From positions 2,046,001-2,110,000 of the forward strand of contig NZ_CP107899.1 of NCBI RefSeq assembly GCF_036013915.1: 64,000 bases of DNA, written 5' to 3'. Within the stretch, counting starts at the first letter, position 1. Each line of letters starts with the position of its first letter. The notes under the pieces were generated by a model that saw only the letters and a list, made by a program, of their open reading frames with translations, made no database searches and was not told where the DNA came from. The position numbers were made by a program, and so were the translations under genes. The stretch comes from Streptomyces sp. NBC_00464 (lineage in GTDB: Bacteria; Actinomycetota; Actinomycetes; Streptomycetales; Streptomycetaceae). Shown one piece after another: positions 46,291 through 55,707 of this stretch.

Positions 46291-46331
46291 GTACCGAAAA
46301 CCGGTACCACTATCGTACGGGTTATTGGTAC
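46291..46331. promoter_or_regulatory. candidate YefM-YoeB operator with four GTAC cores
   Basis: GTAC occurs at 46291, 46304, 46315 and 46328, spaced 13, 11 and 13 bases. The two outer pairs form related 17-bp sites (GTACCgaAaACCgGTAC and its inverse), giving a symmetric array. TGTACA-like cores are known for YefM operators, so this fits autorepression. Confidence 0.6.
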
Positions 46332-46348
46332 GTGACCCAAGGGAGCAA

Positions 46349-46381
46349 GGAGACGCGGGGCCGCTGCGGCCCCGCGTCTCC
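46349..46381. terminator. 14-bp hairpin after the MFS exporter
   Basis: Arms 46349-46362 and 46368-46381 are exact complements with a 5-base loop. It sits between the YefM promoter and the 3' end of the minus-strand exporter. Confidence 0.85.
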
Positions 46382-46417
46382 GGTCGGTCGTGTGCGTACA
46401 GTGCGCGCTCCGCGCCG

Positions 46418-47920
46418 TCACCGCCGGTCGCCGCTCCTCGCGCTCCGGGGGCGGAGGAAGGCTCCGGCGAGCAGGGCTCCGGCCAGGACCAGGGCGGAGT
46501 TGACCAGGATCGCGATCGAGACTCCGGAGAGGACGCCCTCGGGACCGGGGTCACCGAGCGCGGACATCCGGGCGGTGGCGATGGCGCTCATCACCGGGAT
46601 ACCCAGGGTGATGCCGACCTGCTGGGTCATCGTGGCGAGGCCGGTGGCCAGGCCCTGCTCGTCGTCGGGGAGGCCGGAGGTCGCGGTGACCATGAAGCCG
46701 ACGATCATCAGCATGTTGCCGATGCCACCGATGAACGTGGCTGCCAGCAGGAGCCAGATCCAGGCCCCGGAGGTGCCGAGCGCCACCAGCGAGAGTGTGG
46801 CGACCGCCTGGATGATGCCGCCGGCGACGATGGTCGTCCGGTTGCCGAAGCGGCCGACGGCCCGGCCGCCGAGCGTGCCGCCGATCACCGTGCCGATGCC
46901 CAGGACACCGAAGGCGAGACCGGTGGCCAGGGGCGAGTAGCCGAGGACTTCCTGGAGGTAGAGCGTCAGCAGGAAGACCAGCGAGGTCTCGGTGACGAAG
47001 GCGATCAGGCCGGTGGTGTTGCCCCAGATGACGCTGCGGCGCTTGAGGATGCGTACGGGGACGAGCGGCGCGGCCGCCTTCTTCTCGACGAACCAGAAGC
47101 CGATGAGCAGGGCGATGCCGGCGAGGAGAGCGGCCAGGGTGGTGGGCGTGGTCCAGCCGGTGGCGCCGGCCTGGGTGAGGCCGAAGACCAGGAGCAGCAG
47201 TCCGCCGGTGACGGTCGCGGCGCCGGGGATGTCGAGCTTGGGCCGCTCGGCGGGGCGCGAGTCGGTGATGACGGAGGGGGCCAGGGCGACGACGAGGGCG
47301 GCGACGGGGACGTTGATGAAGAAGGCCCAGCGCCAGGAGAGCAGGTCGGTGAGGAGTCCGCCGAGGATCGCACCCGCGGTGAAGCCCGCGGACATCAGAG
47401 CACCGTTGAGGCCGAGGGCCCGTTCGCGCAGCGGGCCCTCCTTGAACGCGGTGGTCAGCAGGGCGAGGCCGGCCGGGGTGACGGCGGCGGTGGCGAGGCC
47501 CTGCAGGACCCGCGCGGTGAGCAGGACCTCGGGCGAGGTCGCAAGACCGCCGAGCGCCGAGGAGAGGCCGAGGACGACCATGCCGCCCACGAAGAGGCGC
47601 TTGCGGCCCACGAGGTCGGCGATGCGGCCGAACAGGAGGGTGAATCCGGCGGCGGCCAGGGCGAAGGAGGTGGCGATCCACTGAAGGTTCGGGAGGGAGA
47701 AGCCGAGTCCTTCGCCGACGACCGGCAGTGCGACGTTCAGGATCGAGAAGTCCACGGCAATCATGAACTGGGCGCCGAGGAGGAGGGCGAGGACGAGCTT
47801 CTGCCGTCCGGTCATACGGGGGGCCGCCGACTGCGCCGCGGCGGTGGCAGTGGTGGCGGGGGCGGTGACCGTGGTGGCAGCGGGGGCGCTGCGTTGCGGG
47901 GTCTGACTGGGTGCGGACAT
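46418..47920 (-). CDS. MFS drug exporter, DHA2 (14-TM) type
   Basis: This 500-residue transporter has a low-complexity Ala/Thr N-terminus and about 14 transmembrane helices. Motif A-like loop [16 protein letters not shown] near residue 100 and the motif around [16 protein letters not shown] near 50 are typical of proton-coupled drug and antiseptic exporters. It likely expels a hydrophobic compound. It is divergent from a TetR gene, the classical arrangement for drug-inducible export. Confidence 0.9.
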   Translation of the reverse strand: MSAPSQTPQRSAPAATTVTAPATTATAAAQSAAPRMTGRQKLVLALLLGAQFMIAVDFSILNVALPVVGEGLGFSLPNLQWIATSFALAAAGFTLLFGRIADLVGRKRLFVGGMVVLGLSSALGGLATSPEVLLTARVLQGLATAAVTPAGLALLTTAFKEGPLRERALGLNGALMSAGFTAGAILGGLLTDLLSWRWAFFINVPVAALVVALAPSVITDSRPAERPKLDIPGAATVTGGLLLLVFGLTQAGATGWTTPTTLAALLAGIALLIGFWFVEKKAAAPLVPVRILKRRSVIWGNTTGLIAFVTETSLVFLLTLYLQEVLGYSPLATGLAFGVLGIGTVIGGTLGGRAVGRFGNRTTIVAGGIIQAVATLSLVALGTSGAWIWLLLAATFIGGIGNMLMIVGFMVTATSGLPDDEQGLATGLATMTQQVGITLGIPVMSAIATARMSALGDPGPEGVLSGVSIAILVNSALVLAGALLAGAFLRPRSARSGDRR

Positions 47921-47946
47921 GGTCGTCCTTCCTCGGACGGGAGTTT

Positions 47947-48022
47947 TAACGGTTCTGTGGTTCCGTTAAGATGGAACGACCGTAGCAGAGGAAGCGCCAT
48001 TAATGGAACTGGAGAACCGTTA
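47947..48022. promoter_or_regulatory. exporter/TetR divergent promoter with inverted operator
   Basis: Ten-base inverted arms taacggttct (47947-47956) and agaaccgtta (48013-48022) flank the gap, with ggttccgtt and ggaac half-sites in between. The second arm overlaps the TetR start codon, as expected for self-repression. Confidence 0.6.
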
Positions 48023-48633
48023 TGACGTCCGACAGTGTGGAACCCGGTACCGTCCGGCCCGGCGGGCGCACCGCCCGCGTCCGCGAATCCGTCCTGCGCG
48101 CGGCAGGTGACGCGCTGGCCGAGCACGGCTTCGACCGGCTCGACCTCGCCGATGTCGCCCGCCGCGCGGAGGTCGGCAAGACGACCGTCTACCGGCGCTG
48201 GTCCACCACCACCGGCCTGATCGCCGATCTTCTCGACGACATGGCCGAGCAGTCCCTGCCGCGCGCCAGGACCGGCTCACTGGCCGAGGACCTCCGGGCC
48301 AACGCCCGGCTCGTGCTCTCCACGCTCACCGATCCGCGCCAGGGCGCCCTGTTCCGCTCCGTGATCGCCGCGGCGACCTGCGACGCGCGCACGGCACAGG
48401 CTCTGCACCGGTTCTACGCGGTCCGCATCAAGGAGTGGTCGGGCTGTGTCACCGAGGCCGTCGAACGCGGTGAGCTCCCCGCCGGCACCGATCCGGACGA
48501 GGTGATCCGCGCCGTCTCGGCCCCCCTCTACTACCGGCTGCTGGCCAGCGGCGACCCCCTCGACGAGGCGGCCGCCGACCGCGCCGCCGAAGCCGCGGTC
48601 GTGGCGGCGAAAGCGGGTACGTACGTGATCTGA
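48022..48633 (+). CDS. TetR-family regulator of the divergent exporter
   Basis: This 203-residue regulator has the TetR helix-turn-helix near residue 45 (LDLADVARRAEVGKTTVYRRWST) and a helical ligand-binding C-terminal domain. It is divergent from the MFS gene with a shared palindromic region, so it most likely represses the exporter until its ligand binds. It ends beside a 23-base direct repeat. Confidence 0.92.
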   Translation: MTSDSVEPGTVRPGGRTARVRESVLRAAGDALAEHGFDRLDLADVARRAEVGKTTVYRRWSTTTGLIADLLDDMAEQSLPRARTGSLAEDLRANARLVLSTLTDPRQGALFRSVIAAATCDARTAQALHRFYAVRIKEWSGCVTEAVERGELPAGTDPDEVIRAVSAPLYYRLLASGDPLDEAAADRAAEAAVVAAKAGTYVI

Positions 48634-48669
48634 GCCGGACGTACCGACGTACGTGATCCGAGCCGGACG
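48619..48669. repeat. 23-base direct repeat at the end of the TetR gene
   Basis: The stretch at 48619-48641 recurs at 48647-48669 with one change, a recent-looking duplication across the stop codon. No function is suggested. Confidence 0.7.
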
Positions 48670-48696
48670 CCCACCCGCCGGAACGCCAAAGAGCCG

Positions 48697-49311
48697 TCAG
48701 ACCGCCCGCAGCCGGGCCGCCCACGGGTGACCGGCGCCCTCGGCCAAGGTGATCGTCTCGGTCAGCCAGGCCCGCCGGTCCGCGTCGAGGACGGGCAGCG
48801 CGGCCTCGAAGTCCTGCTCGTCCTTGGGACGCCGGGACCTGGCCTTGTAGAGGAGCTGGACCTCGGGCGCGAGGTAGGGAACGCCGTCCCCGGAAACCTT
48901 CCCTAGCCGGTCCAGCGGAAGGCGGATCCTCGGGTCGCGGCGGAACACCCAGTCGCCGTCCTCCGCGTCGTCGAGCATGAACTGCACGCGCCACGGCTCG
49001 TCCGCGCACGGGCGGCACCAGATGTCGTGGACCTGCGGGGGCAGGATCTCGCCGGGGAGCCAGGGCCGCAGGGTGCCGGGCGGATCGGCGGCCCACCACT
49101 GCCCGTCCGGCAGGATCCGCTGGACGGCGAGCTGGTCGCGGCGGAGCAGGAGTACGTCGATGTCGCCGTGGTCCCGGTAGGCGCGGCCCACGGCCAGCTC
49201 GACCGCGTACCCGCCCGCGATCCACCACGGCGTGCGCAGCGGGGAGAGCAGGCGCACGGCATCGGCGAGGGACATCGGGTCCCAGGGGCCCCAGGGGGTC
49301 TCCGTGCGCAT
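48697..49311 (-). CDS. nucleotidyltransferase, aminoglycoside 2''-adenylyltransferase-like
   Basis: This 204-residue protein has the nucleotidyltransferase core WWIAGGYAVELAVGRAYRDHGDIDVLLLRRD near residue 30. In it GG and the DxD pair bind metal and nucleotide, and VQFMLDD near 110 supplies the third carboxylate. It resembles small antibiotic-modifying adenylyltransferases, but a resistance function is only inferred. It is 7 bases after the end of the NmrA gene on the same strand, so likely cotranscribed. Confidence 0.78.
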   Translation of the reverse strand: MRTETPWGPWDPMSLADAVRLLSPLRTPWWIAGGYAVELAVGRAYRDHGDIDVLLLRRDQLAVQRILPDGQWWAADPPGTLRPWLPGEILPPQVHDIWCRPCADEPWRVQFMLDDAEDGDWVFRRDPRIRLPLDRLGKVSGDGVPYLAPEVQLLYKARSRRPKDEQDFEAALPVLDADRRAWLTETITLAEGAGHPWAARLRAV

Positions 49312-49317
49312 CGGCCG

Positions 49318-50250
49318 TCAGCCCGGGGTGAGGAGGTGGCGGTAGCTGTTCGGATGCTCGCGGAGGTACGTGGCCAGGTTCATGGCCGGCCTGCCGGTGA
49401 GCCTCGGCACGGCGTCCGAGACCGTCGCCATCTCCCCGGCCGCGATGGCCTCGTACGACGTCACCCAGCCGGCCACCTCCCAGTCCTGCGCGCCGTATCG
49501 GGACCGCGAGGCGTAGGCCTCCTCCCGGGTCTCCGGTACGTAGGTGATGGTCCGTCCGGTGACCCGGCTCAGCTCCTCGGCGGCCTCGGTGAGGGTGAAC
49601 GCCTCGGGCCCCGTCAGGTCGTACGTCTCTCCGTCGTGCGTGGGGCCGGTGGGGTCGGTGCCGGCCAGCAGGACGGCGGTCGCCGCGTCGGCGATGTCCT
49701 CGTGGGCCACCGCGGCGACCCTGCCGTCGCCGGCCGGTCCGCGCAGGACGCCGTCGGTGCCGGTCATCGCCGGGAGCCCGGCCAGATACCAGCTGTCGCG
49801 CAGGAAGGTGTGCCGGACACCGGAGGATCGGATGTGGGCCTCCGTGTCCCAGTGGTCGCGGGCGAAGGTGAACGTCGCGTCGGGTGCGGCTCCGAGGAAG
49901 GAGACGTACACGATCCTTTCGACGCCCGCCGCGACCGCCGCGTCCACGGCCGTCGTGTGCTCGTGCACCCGGTCCGGGCTCTCGTGCGCCGATACGAGGA
50001 ACAGGGTGTGCGCCCCGGCCAGGGCGCGGCGCATGGCCTCCCCGTCGCCGTAGGGGGCGGCGGGTGCGGTGTCGGCACCGGGGAGTTCGGGCAGCCGGGA
50101 GGGGTCGCGGCCCAGAAGCCTTACGGGGACGCCCGCCCGGGTCAGCCGCTTCGCGACGCGGCCGCCGAGCGCGCCGCTCGCGCCGGTGACGGCGGTGAGG
50201 GGGCCGTTCGTGACGCCTTCGGAATCCTGCGTGCGGTCTGTGGGGTTCAT
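49318..50250 (-). CDS. NmrA-like NAD(P)H-binding protein
   Basis: This 310-residue protein has a Rossmann fold with the glycine motif GASGALGGRVAKRL near residue 24 and no catalytic YxxxK in the usual place, as in NmrA/HSCARG-like sensors and QOR2-type reductases. It may sense cofactor redox state or reduce quinones. It starts in a 4-base overlap with the upstream DUF952 gene and is followed closely by the adenylyltransferase gene. Confidence 0.82.
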   Translation of the reverse strand: MNPTDRTQDSEGVTNGPLTAVTGASGALGGRVAKRLTRAGVPVRLLGRDPSRLPELPGADTAPAAPYGDGEAMRRALAGAHTLFLVSAHESPDRVHEHTTAVDAAVAAGVERIVYVSFLGAAPDATFTFARDHWDTEAHIRSSGVRHTFLRDSWYLAGLPAMTGTDGVLRGPAGDGRVAAVAHEDIADAATAVLLAGTDPTGPTHDGETYDLTGPEAFTLTEAAEELSRVTGRTITYVPETREEAYASRSRYGAQDWEVAGWVTSYEAIAAGEMATVSDAVPRLTGRPAMNLATYLREHPNSYRHLLTPG

Positions 50251-50603
50251 GAGGGGTTGCCTTCCTTGTGCGGCCAGGGGCGCACCTCCACGACCGCCTC
50301 GACCGGAACCGGTCCGTAGATGTGCGGGAACTCCTCGCCGCCGGGCGGGAGCGACTCGTACCGCACGGGCGCGGGGAGCCGTTCGGTGTCGATGACGAGC
50401 ACCACCAGGTCCTGGTCACCGGCCCCGGCCCGGCTCCCGGCGCCGTACAGCAGCTCGGCCACACCGGCGAGCTGGTGCGGCAGCGAACAGTGGATGAAGC
50501 CTTCTTCGTGCAGGGTGCGGCCGCGGGTGGACATCTCGTACGTCCCGATCCCGCGGGCCGCCTCCCACAGCGGGCGTTCGGTCAGGTGCAGCAGTTCGGC
50601 CAT
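50247..50603 (-). CDS. DUF952 family protein
   Basis: This 118-residue protein matches DUF952: MAELLHLTERPLWEAA, then EEGFIHCSLPHQLAGVAELLY and the C-terminal EFPHIYGPVPVEAVVEVRPW. Members resemble glutathione S-transferase-like or cysteine-utilising proteins, without known function. It is first in a three-gene minus-strand group with the NmrA-like and adenylyltransferase genes, overlapping the NmrA start by 4 bases. Confidence 0.85.
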   Translation of the reverse strand: MAELLHLTERPLWEAARGIGTYEMSTRGRTLHEEGFIHCSLPHQLAGVAELLYGAGSRAGAGDQDLVVLVIDTERLPAPVRYESLPPGGEEFPHIYGPVPVEAVVEVRPWPHKEGNPS

Positions 50604-50612
50604 GGGCCAAAA

Positions 50613-52001
50613 CTAGCCGCGTCGGCGCGTCCTTCGGGCGATCAGCGTGGCCGCCGATCCAGCGACCAGCAGTCCGGCCGCAATCCCGCCGATCACCCAT
50701 TCACCGCCGCGCGAACCCGTGTCCGGGAGCTGTCCGCCGGGGTGGGGCGGGCTGGGCGGCCAGCTGTGCGTCGGGGTGGGGTGCGGACCCGGCGTCGACT
50801 GCGAGGGGGACGGCCCCGGGCTGTCGGAGGGGGTGGGCGTCGGCGAGTCCGTCGGAGTGGGTGTGGGCGAATCCGTCGGGGTGGGCGAGTCGGTCGGGGT
50901 CGGGGACGGCGAGTCCGTCGGCGACGGCGACGGCTCCTCTCCGCAGTCCGGCAGATCACCGTCGAACGGGTAGGCGTGCAGTTCCTGACCGCCCGACTCC
51001 CCCTCCGAGGTATGGGTCAGCGAACCGGCACTGTAGAAGCGCCCGTTGGTGCCGCTCATCGCGAGCGTCGCCATGCTGGACTGCTGCCCGATCAGCACGC
51101 TGCCCTGGAACTGGCCGGTGCCCTTCAGCCCGATCGTGGTGGCGTCCGGGAAGTTCCACATCAGGTTCTCGCGGAGTCCGGACTGAGGCAGCGACCCCAT
51201 GTACGTACTGATGTTGCGCGTGCTGCCGTAGAGGTTGACCAGCACGGTCGCGCCGTCCGGGATACCGCGGAAGAAGATGCCCGCCTGGCCGCCCGCCTCC
51301 GTGGTCAGGTCGGCGTCCACCGCGAAGACCTGGAGGGCGGACGTTCCGTCGCCGGTGAAGTAGGTGTCGCCGCCGTCCTTCTGCACCGTTCCGTTCGCCG
51401 GACGGCGGTGGTCCTCGTTGTCGTCGTACGCGTAGCAGTGGCTGGCCGCCGTCAGCTGGTCGCGCAGCGCGGTGTACGGATCGGTGGCGTCGGCGTCGTG
51501 GACCGGGTCGGGGATCACCGTGCCGCTGAGGCCCTGGGCGTAGCGCACCACCCCGTGGTTGTCCCCCTCCTCGGCGAGGAGCCGCTTCCCGCTCTGGACG
51601 GTGAGGTCGCCGCCCACCGTCAGGTAGTCGGAGCCGTTGGGCGGCGGCACCCGCGATCCCACGCCGGCGACACCGACGTTGTAGATCTCGGAGACCCCCT
51701 CCCGCTTCCTCATGTCGAACTGCCCCAGGGTGACGATCTTGCCCTCGGCCTCCGAGGCGGCCTCCCTGACCAGGTAGTCGCCGCCGACGAAGATGTTGAT
51801 GTTGCTGTCGTGGTACGTGACGGGGCCACTGTTCGAATCCGGCCAGCTGGGAGGGCAGTCGTCCCCCAGGCACGGACCCAGACCACCGGGCAGCGGGTCG
51901 GCGGCCGCGGTGGGCGCGAAGGCCCCCACCATGGCTGCTGCCGCCGCCACCGTCACCGCCACGCGGTGATTTTTACCGCTTCTGCGCTTATTTGATCCCA
52001 T
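50613..52001 (-). CDS. choice-of-anchor A family surface protein with LPxTG-type sortase signal
   Basis: This 462-residue precursor has a signal peptide (residues about 10-36, [20 protein letters not shown]). A choice-of-anchor A domain of beta strands follows (residues about 45-335). A long Pro/Ser/Thr/Asp repeat linker of DSPTPTPT units then leads to the sortase motif LPDTG, a transmembrane helix and an Arg-rich tail. It should be covalently fixed to the cell wall with the linker spanning it. The ATG at 52001 has no clear ribosome site; a TTG 9 bases upstream is possible. Confidence 0.85.
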   Translation of the reverse strand: MGSNKRRSGKNHRVAVTVAAAAAMVGAFAPTAAADPLPGGLGPCLGDDCPPSWPDSNSGPVTYHDSNINIFVGGDYLVREAASEAEGKIVTLGQFDMRKREGVSEIYNVGVAGVGSRVPPPNGSDYLTVGGDLTVQSGKRLLAEEGDNHGVVRYAQGLSGTVIPDPVHDADATDPYTALRDQLTAASHCYAYDDNEDHRRPANGTVQKDGGDTYFTGDGTSALQVFAVDADLTTEAGGQAGIFFRGIPDGATVLVNLYGSTRNISTYMGSLPQSGLRENLMWNFPDATTIGLKGTGQFQGSVLIGQQSSMATLAMSGTNGRFYSAGSLTHTSEGESGGQELHAYPFDGDLPDCGEEPSPSPTDSPSPTPTDSPTPTDSPTPTPTDSPTPTPSDSPGPSPSQSTPGPHPTPTHSWPPSPPHPGGQLPDTGSRGGEWVIGGIAAGLLVAGSAATLIARRTRRRG

Positions 52002-52146
52002 ACAGCGCAATATGCAGCTTTATTGAGTAACCATCGGTCGTGCCACGCCGGGATATCGGTCTGGATCCGCCGACTGCCCCTCCCCGAATCCGTCGCCCCG
52101 GCGCCGCCGCCGTCGGCCGGATGTCGTCCTTCCGGTACGGCCGCCG

Positions 52147-53160
52147 TCAACCTGCCAGCAGCTTCGCCTCGGTCGCCGGGTCGAGACCAGTCAGCGGCCG
52201 GTCGGCCCGCTGGGGCGCCGCACCGCCGAGCTCGCACAGCCACGCCCAGGTGTCGGCGACGGTCTCCTCGACCGGCCGGCAGCGCAGCCCCGTTCCGTAC
52301 GCCCGGCTGACATCGCCCTGGTGGAGGGTGTCGTACAGCTCCCCCGGCGGCAGCCAGACCGGCAGGTCGGTCCAGGGCTCGACGCCCGCCGCGAGGATCC
52401 GTTCGGCGTCGGTCCAGCGCAGCTCGGCACCGGAACCGGTGGCGCGCACGCAGGCGTTCAGCAGTTCGCCCATCGTGGTGTGCCCGGGGCGGCTGACCAG
52501 GTTGTACGGGCCGTTCAGCCCCTTCCCGGAGGCATCGAGCAGCCATTCGGCGAGGTCGCGCACGTCGATGTACTGCAGGGCCAGGTCCGGGGTGCCGGGC
52601 GCGAGCACGGGGCCGCCGCGGGCGATCCGCGTCAGCCACCACGGCAGCCTGCCGACGTTCTCCCAGGGGCCGATGATCAACCCGGCACGGGCGAGGAGTG
52701 CCCGGTCCCCGAAGGCGTCCAGCGCGGCCAGTTCACCGCCGCGCTTGGCCAGGGCGTACGAGAGGTCGCCGTCGGCGTCCGGCGAGGCGCCCGCCACCAG
52801 CGGACCGTCCTCGGACAGGCCCGCCGGTGCCGGGTAGTCGTACACCGACCGGCTGGAGACGTACGCGTACCGAGCGGCCCGGCCGGACAGCAGCCGGGCC
52901 GCGTCCCGTACGGCCGACGGGGCGCCGCTCCAGGTGTCGACCACCAGGTCCCAGGTGAAGGTTCCGTCGTCCGGTTCGCCGACCCCGGCCAGCGCGGCGA
53001 GGCCGCCCTCCACGGTGCGGTCGCCGAGCAGTTCGGCCACTCCGGGCGGGGGTGCGTGACGGCCGCGGTGGAACACCGTGATCTCCCAGCCGCGTGCGAG
53101 CGCGGCCTCGGTGACAGCCCTGCCGACGAATTCCGTACCACCCAGGATCAGAAGCCTCAT
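52147..53160 (-). CDS. NAD-dependent epimerase/dehydratase family protein
   Basis: This 337-residue extended short-chain dehydrogenase has the NAD motif ILGGTEFVGRAV near residue 5 and the substrate-pocket region YVSSRSVYD with the active-site Ser/Tyr. The usual YxxxK is read in SYALAKRGGE. It belongs to the isoflavone-reductase or sugar-epimerase-like branch. The substrate is unknown. It stands alone, divergent from nothing obvious, 127 bases before the LysR gene. Confidence 0.8.
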   Translation of the reverse strand: MRLLILGGTEFVGRAVTEAALARGWEITVFHRGRHAPPPGVAELLGDRTVEGGLAALAGVGEPDDGTFTWDLVVDTWSGAPSAVRDAARLLSGRAARYAYVSSRSVYDYPAPAGLSEDGPLVAGASPDADGDLSYALAKRGGELAALDAFGDRALLARAGLIIGPWENVGRLPWWLTRIARGGPVLAPGTPDLALQYIDVRDLAEWLLDASGKGLNGPYNLVSRPGHTTMGELLNACVRATGSGAELRWTDAERILAAGVEPWTDLPVWLPPGELYDTLHQGDVSRAYGTGLRCRPVEETVADTWAWLCELGGAAPQRADRPLTGLDPATEAKLLAG

Positions 53161-53287
53161 GCCCCGACTCTGCCCGCCCGCGCCCCGGTCCGGAACGGTC
53201 CTCGCTCTCGGCTGAATCGCCCCGGAGCGGCACAGAGCGGAACCGGATACCGGGATGAGCCTCTCCGCACCCGGGGCGGCTCCGCGC

Positions 53288-54238
53288 TCAGGACCGGGCG
53301 AGCGGGCTGCGGTGGCGCACCAGCCACTGGTGGTAGCCGGCCGCCCGCCGGGCCGCCTCGCGGTAGGCGGCCTCCAGTTCCCCGTACACCACGGTCATGT
53401 CGGCGCCCGGACGGGAGACCAGGAGCAGCCGGACGGCGAGCGGGTCGTCGCGCAGCGGGCGGATCGCCATGTCGTCGCGGGGGCCCGAGGTGGGCTGGCA
53501 CGGCGCCACCGCCTCGCCGAGCACGATGAGTGAGGCAGCGGTGAGGTAGTCGCCGTGCAGCACGGTCGGCGCGACGCCCGCGGCGCCGAACACCCGGCGC
53601 AGGCCGTCCCATTCGCCGTCCACCGTGGGGTCGACCATCCACCGGTCGGCGGCCAGGTCGGCCAGGTCGACGACGGGCAGCGCGGCCGCCGGATGGTCGC
53701 GGGCCATGGAGATGAACTGCGGTTCACGGTCCAGCAGAACGCGCTGCTCCAGACCGTCGGGGACGGACAGCGGGCAGCCCTCCACCTCGTGCACGAAGGC
53801 GACGTCGAGCCGGCCCTCCCCGACCGCGCGCAGGAGCGCACCGGCCGACACGTCGACCCGCAGCGAGATGTCCGTACCGGGTAGCCGGAGCCGCAGTCCG
53901 CGCAGCCAGCCGCCGATGACCCGGCTGGCGGTGCAGCCGATCCGCAGGCGCGGCCCGCCGGCTCTGGCGGCCTCCGCCTCCGCCTTCGCGTCGGTGACCA
54001 GTGCGCTCATGCCGTCGACGAGGGGGCGTGCCCTGCTGAGGACGGCGCTGCCCAGCACGGTGGGGCGGCAGCCGGTGCGCTCACGGCTGAACAGTTCGGC
54101 GCCCAGGGCGTTCTCGATCCGGCGCAGCTGAGTGGTGAGCGAGGGCTGGCTGACGCCCAGTCTGCGGGCCGCCCGGTGCAGGCTGCCGGTCTCGGCGATG
54201 GCGCACAGCGCCCTGAGGTGCCTCACCTCAAGCTCCAT
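53288..54238 (-). CDS. snpR: LysR-family activator of snapalysin
   Basis: This 316-residue regulator has the LysR winged helix at residues 1-60 (MELEVRHLRALCAIAETGSLHRAARRLGVSQPSLTTQLRRIE) and a periplasmic-binding-like C-terminal domain. It is divergent from the snapalysin gene, with a shared promoter region holding a LysR-type palindrome. In Streptomyces the SnpR-like gene beside snapalysin activates it, so function is inferred by homology and position. ATG 54238 was chosen over an upstream in-frame start that would add 31 unlike residues. Confidence 0.88.
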   Translation of the reverse strand: MELEVRHLRALCAIAETGSLHRAARRLGVSQPSLTTQLRRIENALGAELFSRERTGCRPTVLGSAVLSRARPLVDGMSALVTDAKAEAEAARAGGPRLRIGCTASRVIGGWLRGLRLRLPGTDISLRVDVSAGALLRAVGEGRLDVAFVHEVEGCPLSVPDGLEQRVLLDREPQFISMARDHPAAALPVVDLADLAADRWMVDPTVDGEWDGLRRVFGAAGVAPTVLHGDYLTAASLIVLGEAVAPCQPTSGPRDDMAIRPLRDDPLAVRLLLVSRPGADMTVVYGELEAAYREAARRAAGYHQWLVRHRSPLARS

Positions 54239-54358
54239 GCTGCCGAGGGTAGGGCGGCGGAGTCGTACCGCACCAGAGGCCACAACCCCATCAAATGACG
54301 TCAATTCAGCGGCTGTTGGGGCGGTGTACATCAGGTGTGCGCTCGCCGGGTCCGGACG

Positions 54359-54381
54359 GGCGATAGTGCGGGGCTATCGCC
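54359..54381. promoter_or_regulatory. candidate SnpR operator (LysR T-N11-A palindrome)
   Basis: The inverted repeat ggcgatag (54359-54366) and ctatcgcc (54374-54381) has a 7-base centre. It contains the ATAG-N7-CTAT form expected for a LysR T-N11-A site. It lies 116 bases before the snpA start. Confidence 0.65.
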
Positions 54382-54496
54382 GGTTGGCATCATCCGCGCG
54401 GAGCCGCGGTCCCCGACACTCGCTGCGTACCGCCCCCGTCCGCGTCCGCTGACCGGACGGGGTTCCCCCTGGCAGGCAACCGGCAGGAGACCCCCC

Positions 54497-55177
54497 ATGA
54501 GACACCCCAGGACCGCCATGTCAGCCGTGATCGGCCTCGGCTTCGGCCTCGCCGCCGCACTGGGCACCGCCCCCGCGATCGCCTCCGCCGCCCCGGCGCC
54601 CGTCGCTCCCCCCACATCCGCCGCGGCCGTCCACTCCGCGTACACCTCGCACTCCGGATCACACGAGAGCGCGGCCGCCAACAAGGCGTTCTTCGAGGCG
54701 GTGACGAAGTCGGTGGCCGAGAAGCGGGCCGCCCACCCGGGCGTCCAGGCCGTCACCATCGTCTACAGCACCGCCAACGCGCCGAGCTTCCGTTCGGAGA
54801 TAGCCAACAGCGCGCAGATCTGGAACAGCTCGGTCTCCAACGTCCGGCTGCAGGAGGGCTCCAACGCCGACTTCTCGTACTACGAGGGCAACGACCCGAG
54901 TGGCTCGTACGCGAGCACCGACGGCCACGGCAACGGCTACATCTTCCTGGACTACGCACAGAACCAGCAGTACGACTCCACCCGCGTCACGACCCACGAG
55001 ACCGGGCACGTCCTCGGCCTGCCGGACCACTACTCGGGCCCGTGCAGCGAGCTGATGTCGGGCGGGGGCCCCGGCCCCTCGTGCACCAACCCGTATCCGG
55101 ACTCCAATGAGCGCAGCGAGGTGAACTACCTCTGGCAGAACGGCTTCGCGGCCGCGCTCGCCCGTAGCGGTTCCTGA
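54497..55177 (+). CDS. snpA: snapalysin (M7 zinc metalloprotease) precursor
   Basis: This 226-residue precursor has a signal peptide ([32 protein letters not shown]), a short propeptide and a small protease domain. The zinc site is [15 protein letters not shown], the metzincin-like HExGHxxGxxD with Asp as third ligand, plus [10 protein letters not shown]. It is the smallest known metalloprotease type, secreted to degrade proteins during growth. The ATG follows gcaggaga. It is divergent from its LysR activator. Confidence 0.95.
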   Translation: MRHPRTAMSAVIGLGFGLAAALGTAPAIASAAPAPVAPPTSAAAVHSAYTSHSGSHESAAANKAFFEAVTKSVAEKRAAHPGVQAVTIVYSTANAPSFRSEIANSAQIWNSSVSNVRLQEGSNADFSYYEGNDPSGSYASTDGHGNGYIFLDYAQNQQYDSTRVTTHETGHVLGLPDHYSGPCSELMSGGGPGPSCTNPYPDSNERSEVNYLWQNGFAAALARSGS

Positions 55178-55285
55178 CCGCGTCTGCCCGCAGCGGTTCG
55201 TGACCGTGCTCGTGTGCAGCGTTTCTGACCGCACGCGCGTGGAGCGGTTCCTGACCGCTCGCCCGTAGCGGATTCCGACCGCGTC
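55161..55285. repeat. five degenerate tandem repeats downstream of snapalysin
   Basis: Copies of about 24-28 bases sharing tagcggttcctgaccgc recur five times from the last codons of snpA to about 55285. They diverge from each other and form no long hairpin. Confidence 0.6.
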
Positions 55286-55286
55286 G

Positions 55287-55321
55287 TGAAGGGCCGCCTC
55301 GCAGGACGGGGTGGCCCTTCA
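55287..55321. terminator. hairpin terminator between snpA and the GntR gene
   Basis: A 9-bp stem pairs 55287-55295 with 55313-55321. It lies between convergent genes. Confidence 0.65.
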
Positions 55322-55345
55322 TGGTCGTCGGAGGCACCGCAGCCG

Positions 55346-55705
55346 TCATCCGGCCGCGAGTTCGCTACGGACCAGGGCCAGCAGTTCGTCCTCCGTCATC
55401 CCGAGCCCACGCGCCTCGGCGACCGTCTCGCGTACCCGCTCCAGCAGCCTGGCGCGGTGCGGGGATGCGCCGTCGGCGACGACCGCGCCGCGACCCCGGC
55501 GCAGTTCGATCAGCCCTTCCTCGCGCAGCCTCTGGTAGCCGCGCAGGACTGTGTGCACGTTCACGCCCAGCGATTCGGCGAGGACCCGGGCGGCGGGCAG
55601 CCGTTCGCCGGGGGCCACCGCCCCGTCGGCGACGGCGCGGCGCACACAGGCCGCGATCTGGTCGCCGAGCGGCACGGTGGAGGTGGGGTCGACCCGGAAG
55701 AGCAT
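55346..55705 (-). CDS. GntR-family (YtrA-type) regulator
   Basis: This 119-residue regulator has the GntR winged helix (PLGDQIAACVRRAVADGAVAPGERLPAARVLAESLGVNVHTVLRGYQRLREEGL) and a short helical tail, typical of the YtrA subfamily. It follows the DUF1648 membrane-protein gene by 2 bases, so they form one operon and it probably controls that operon. ATG 55705 is close to the membrane gene's stop. Confidence 0.88.
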   Translation of the reverse strand: MLFRVDPTSTVPLGDQIAACVRRAVADGAVAPGERLPAARVLAESLGVNVHTVLRGYQRLREEGLIELRRGRGAVVADGASPHRARLLERVRETVAEARGLGMTEDELLALVRSELAAG

Positions 55706-55707
55706 GA

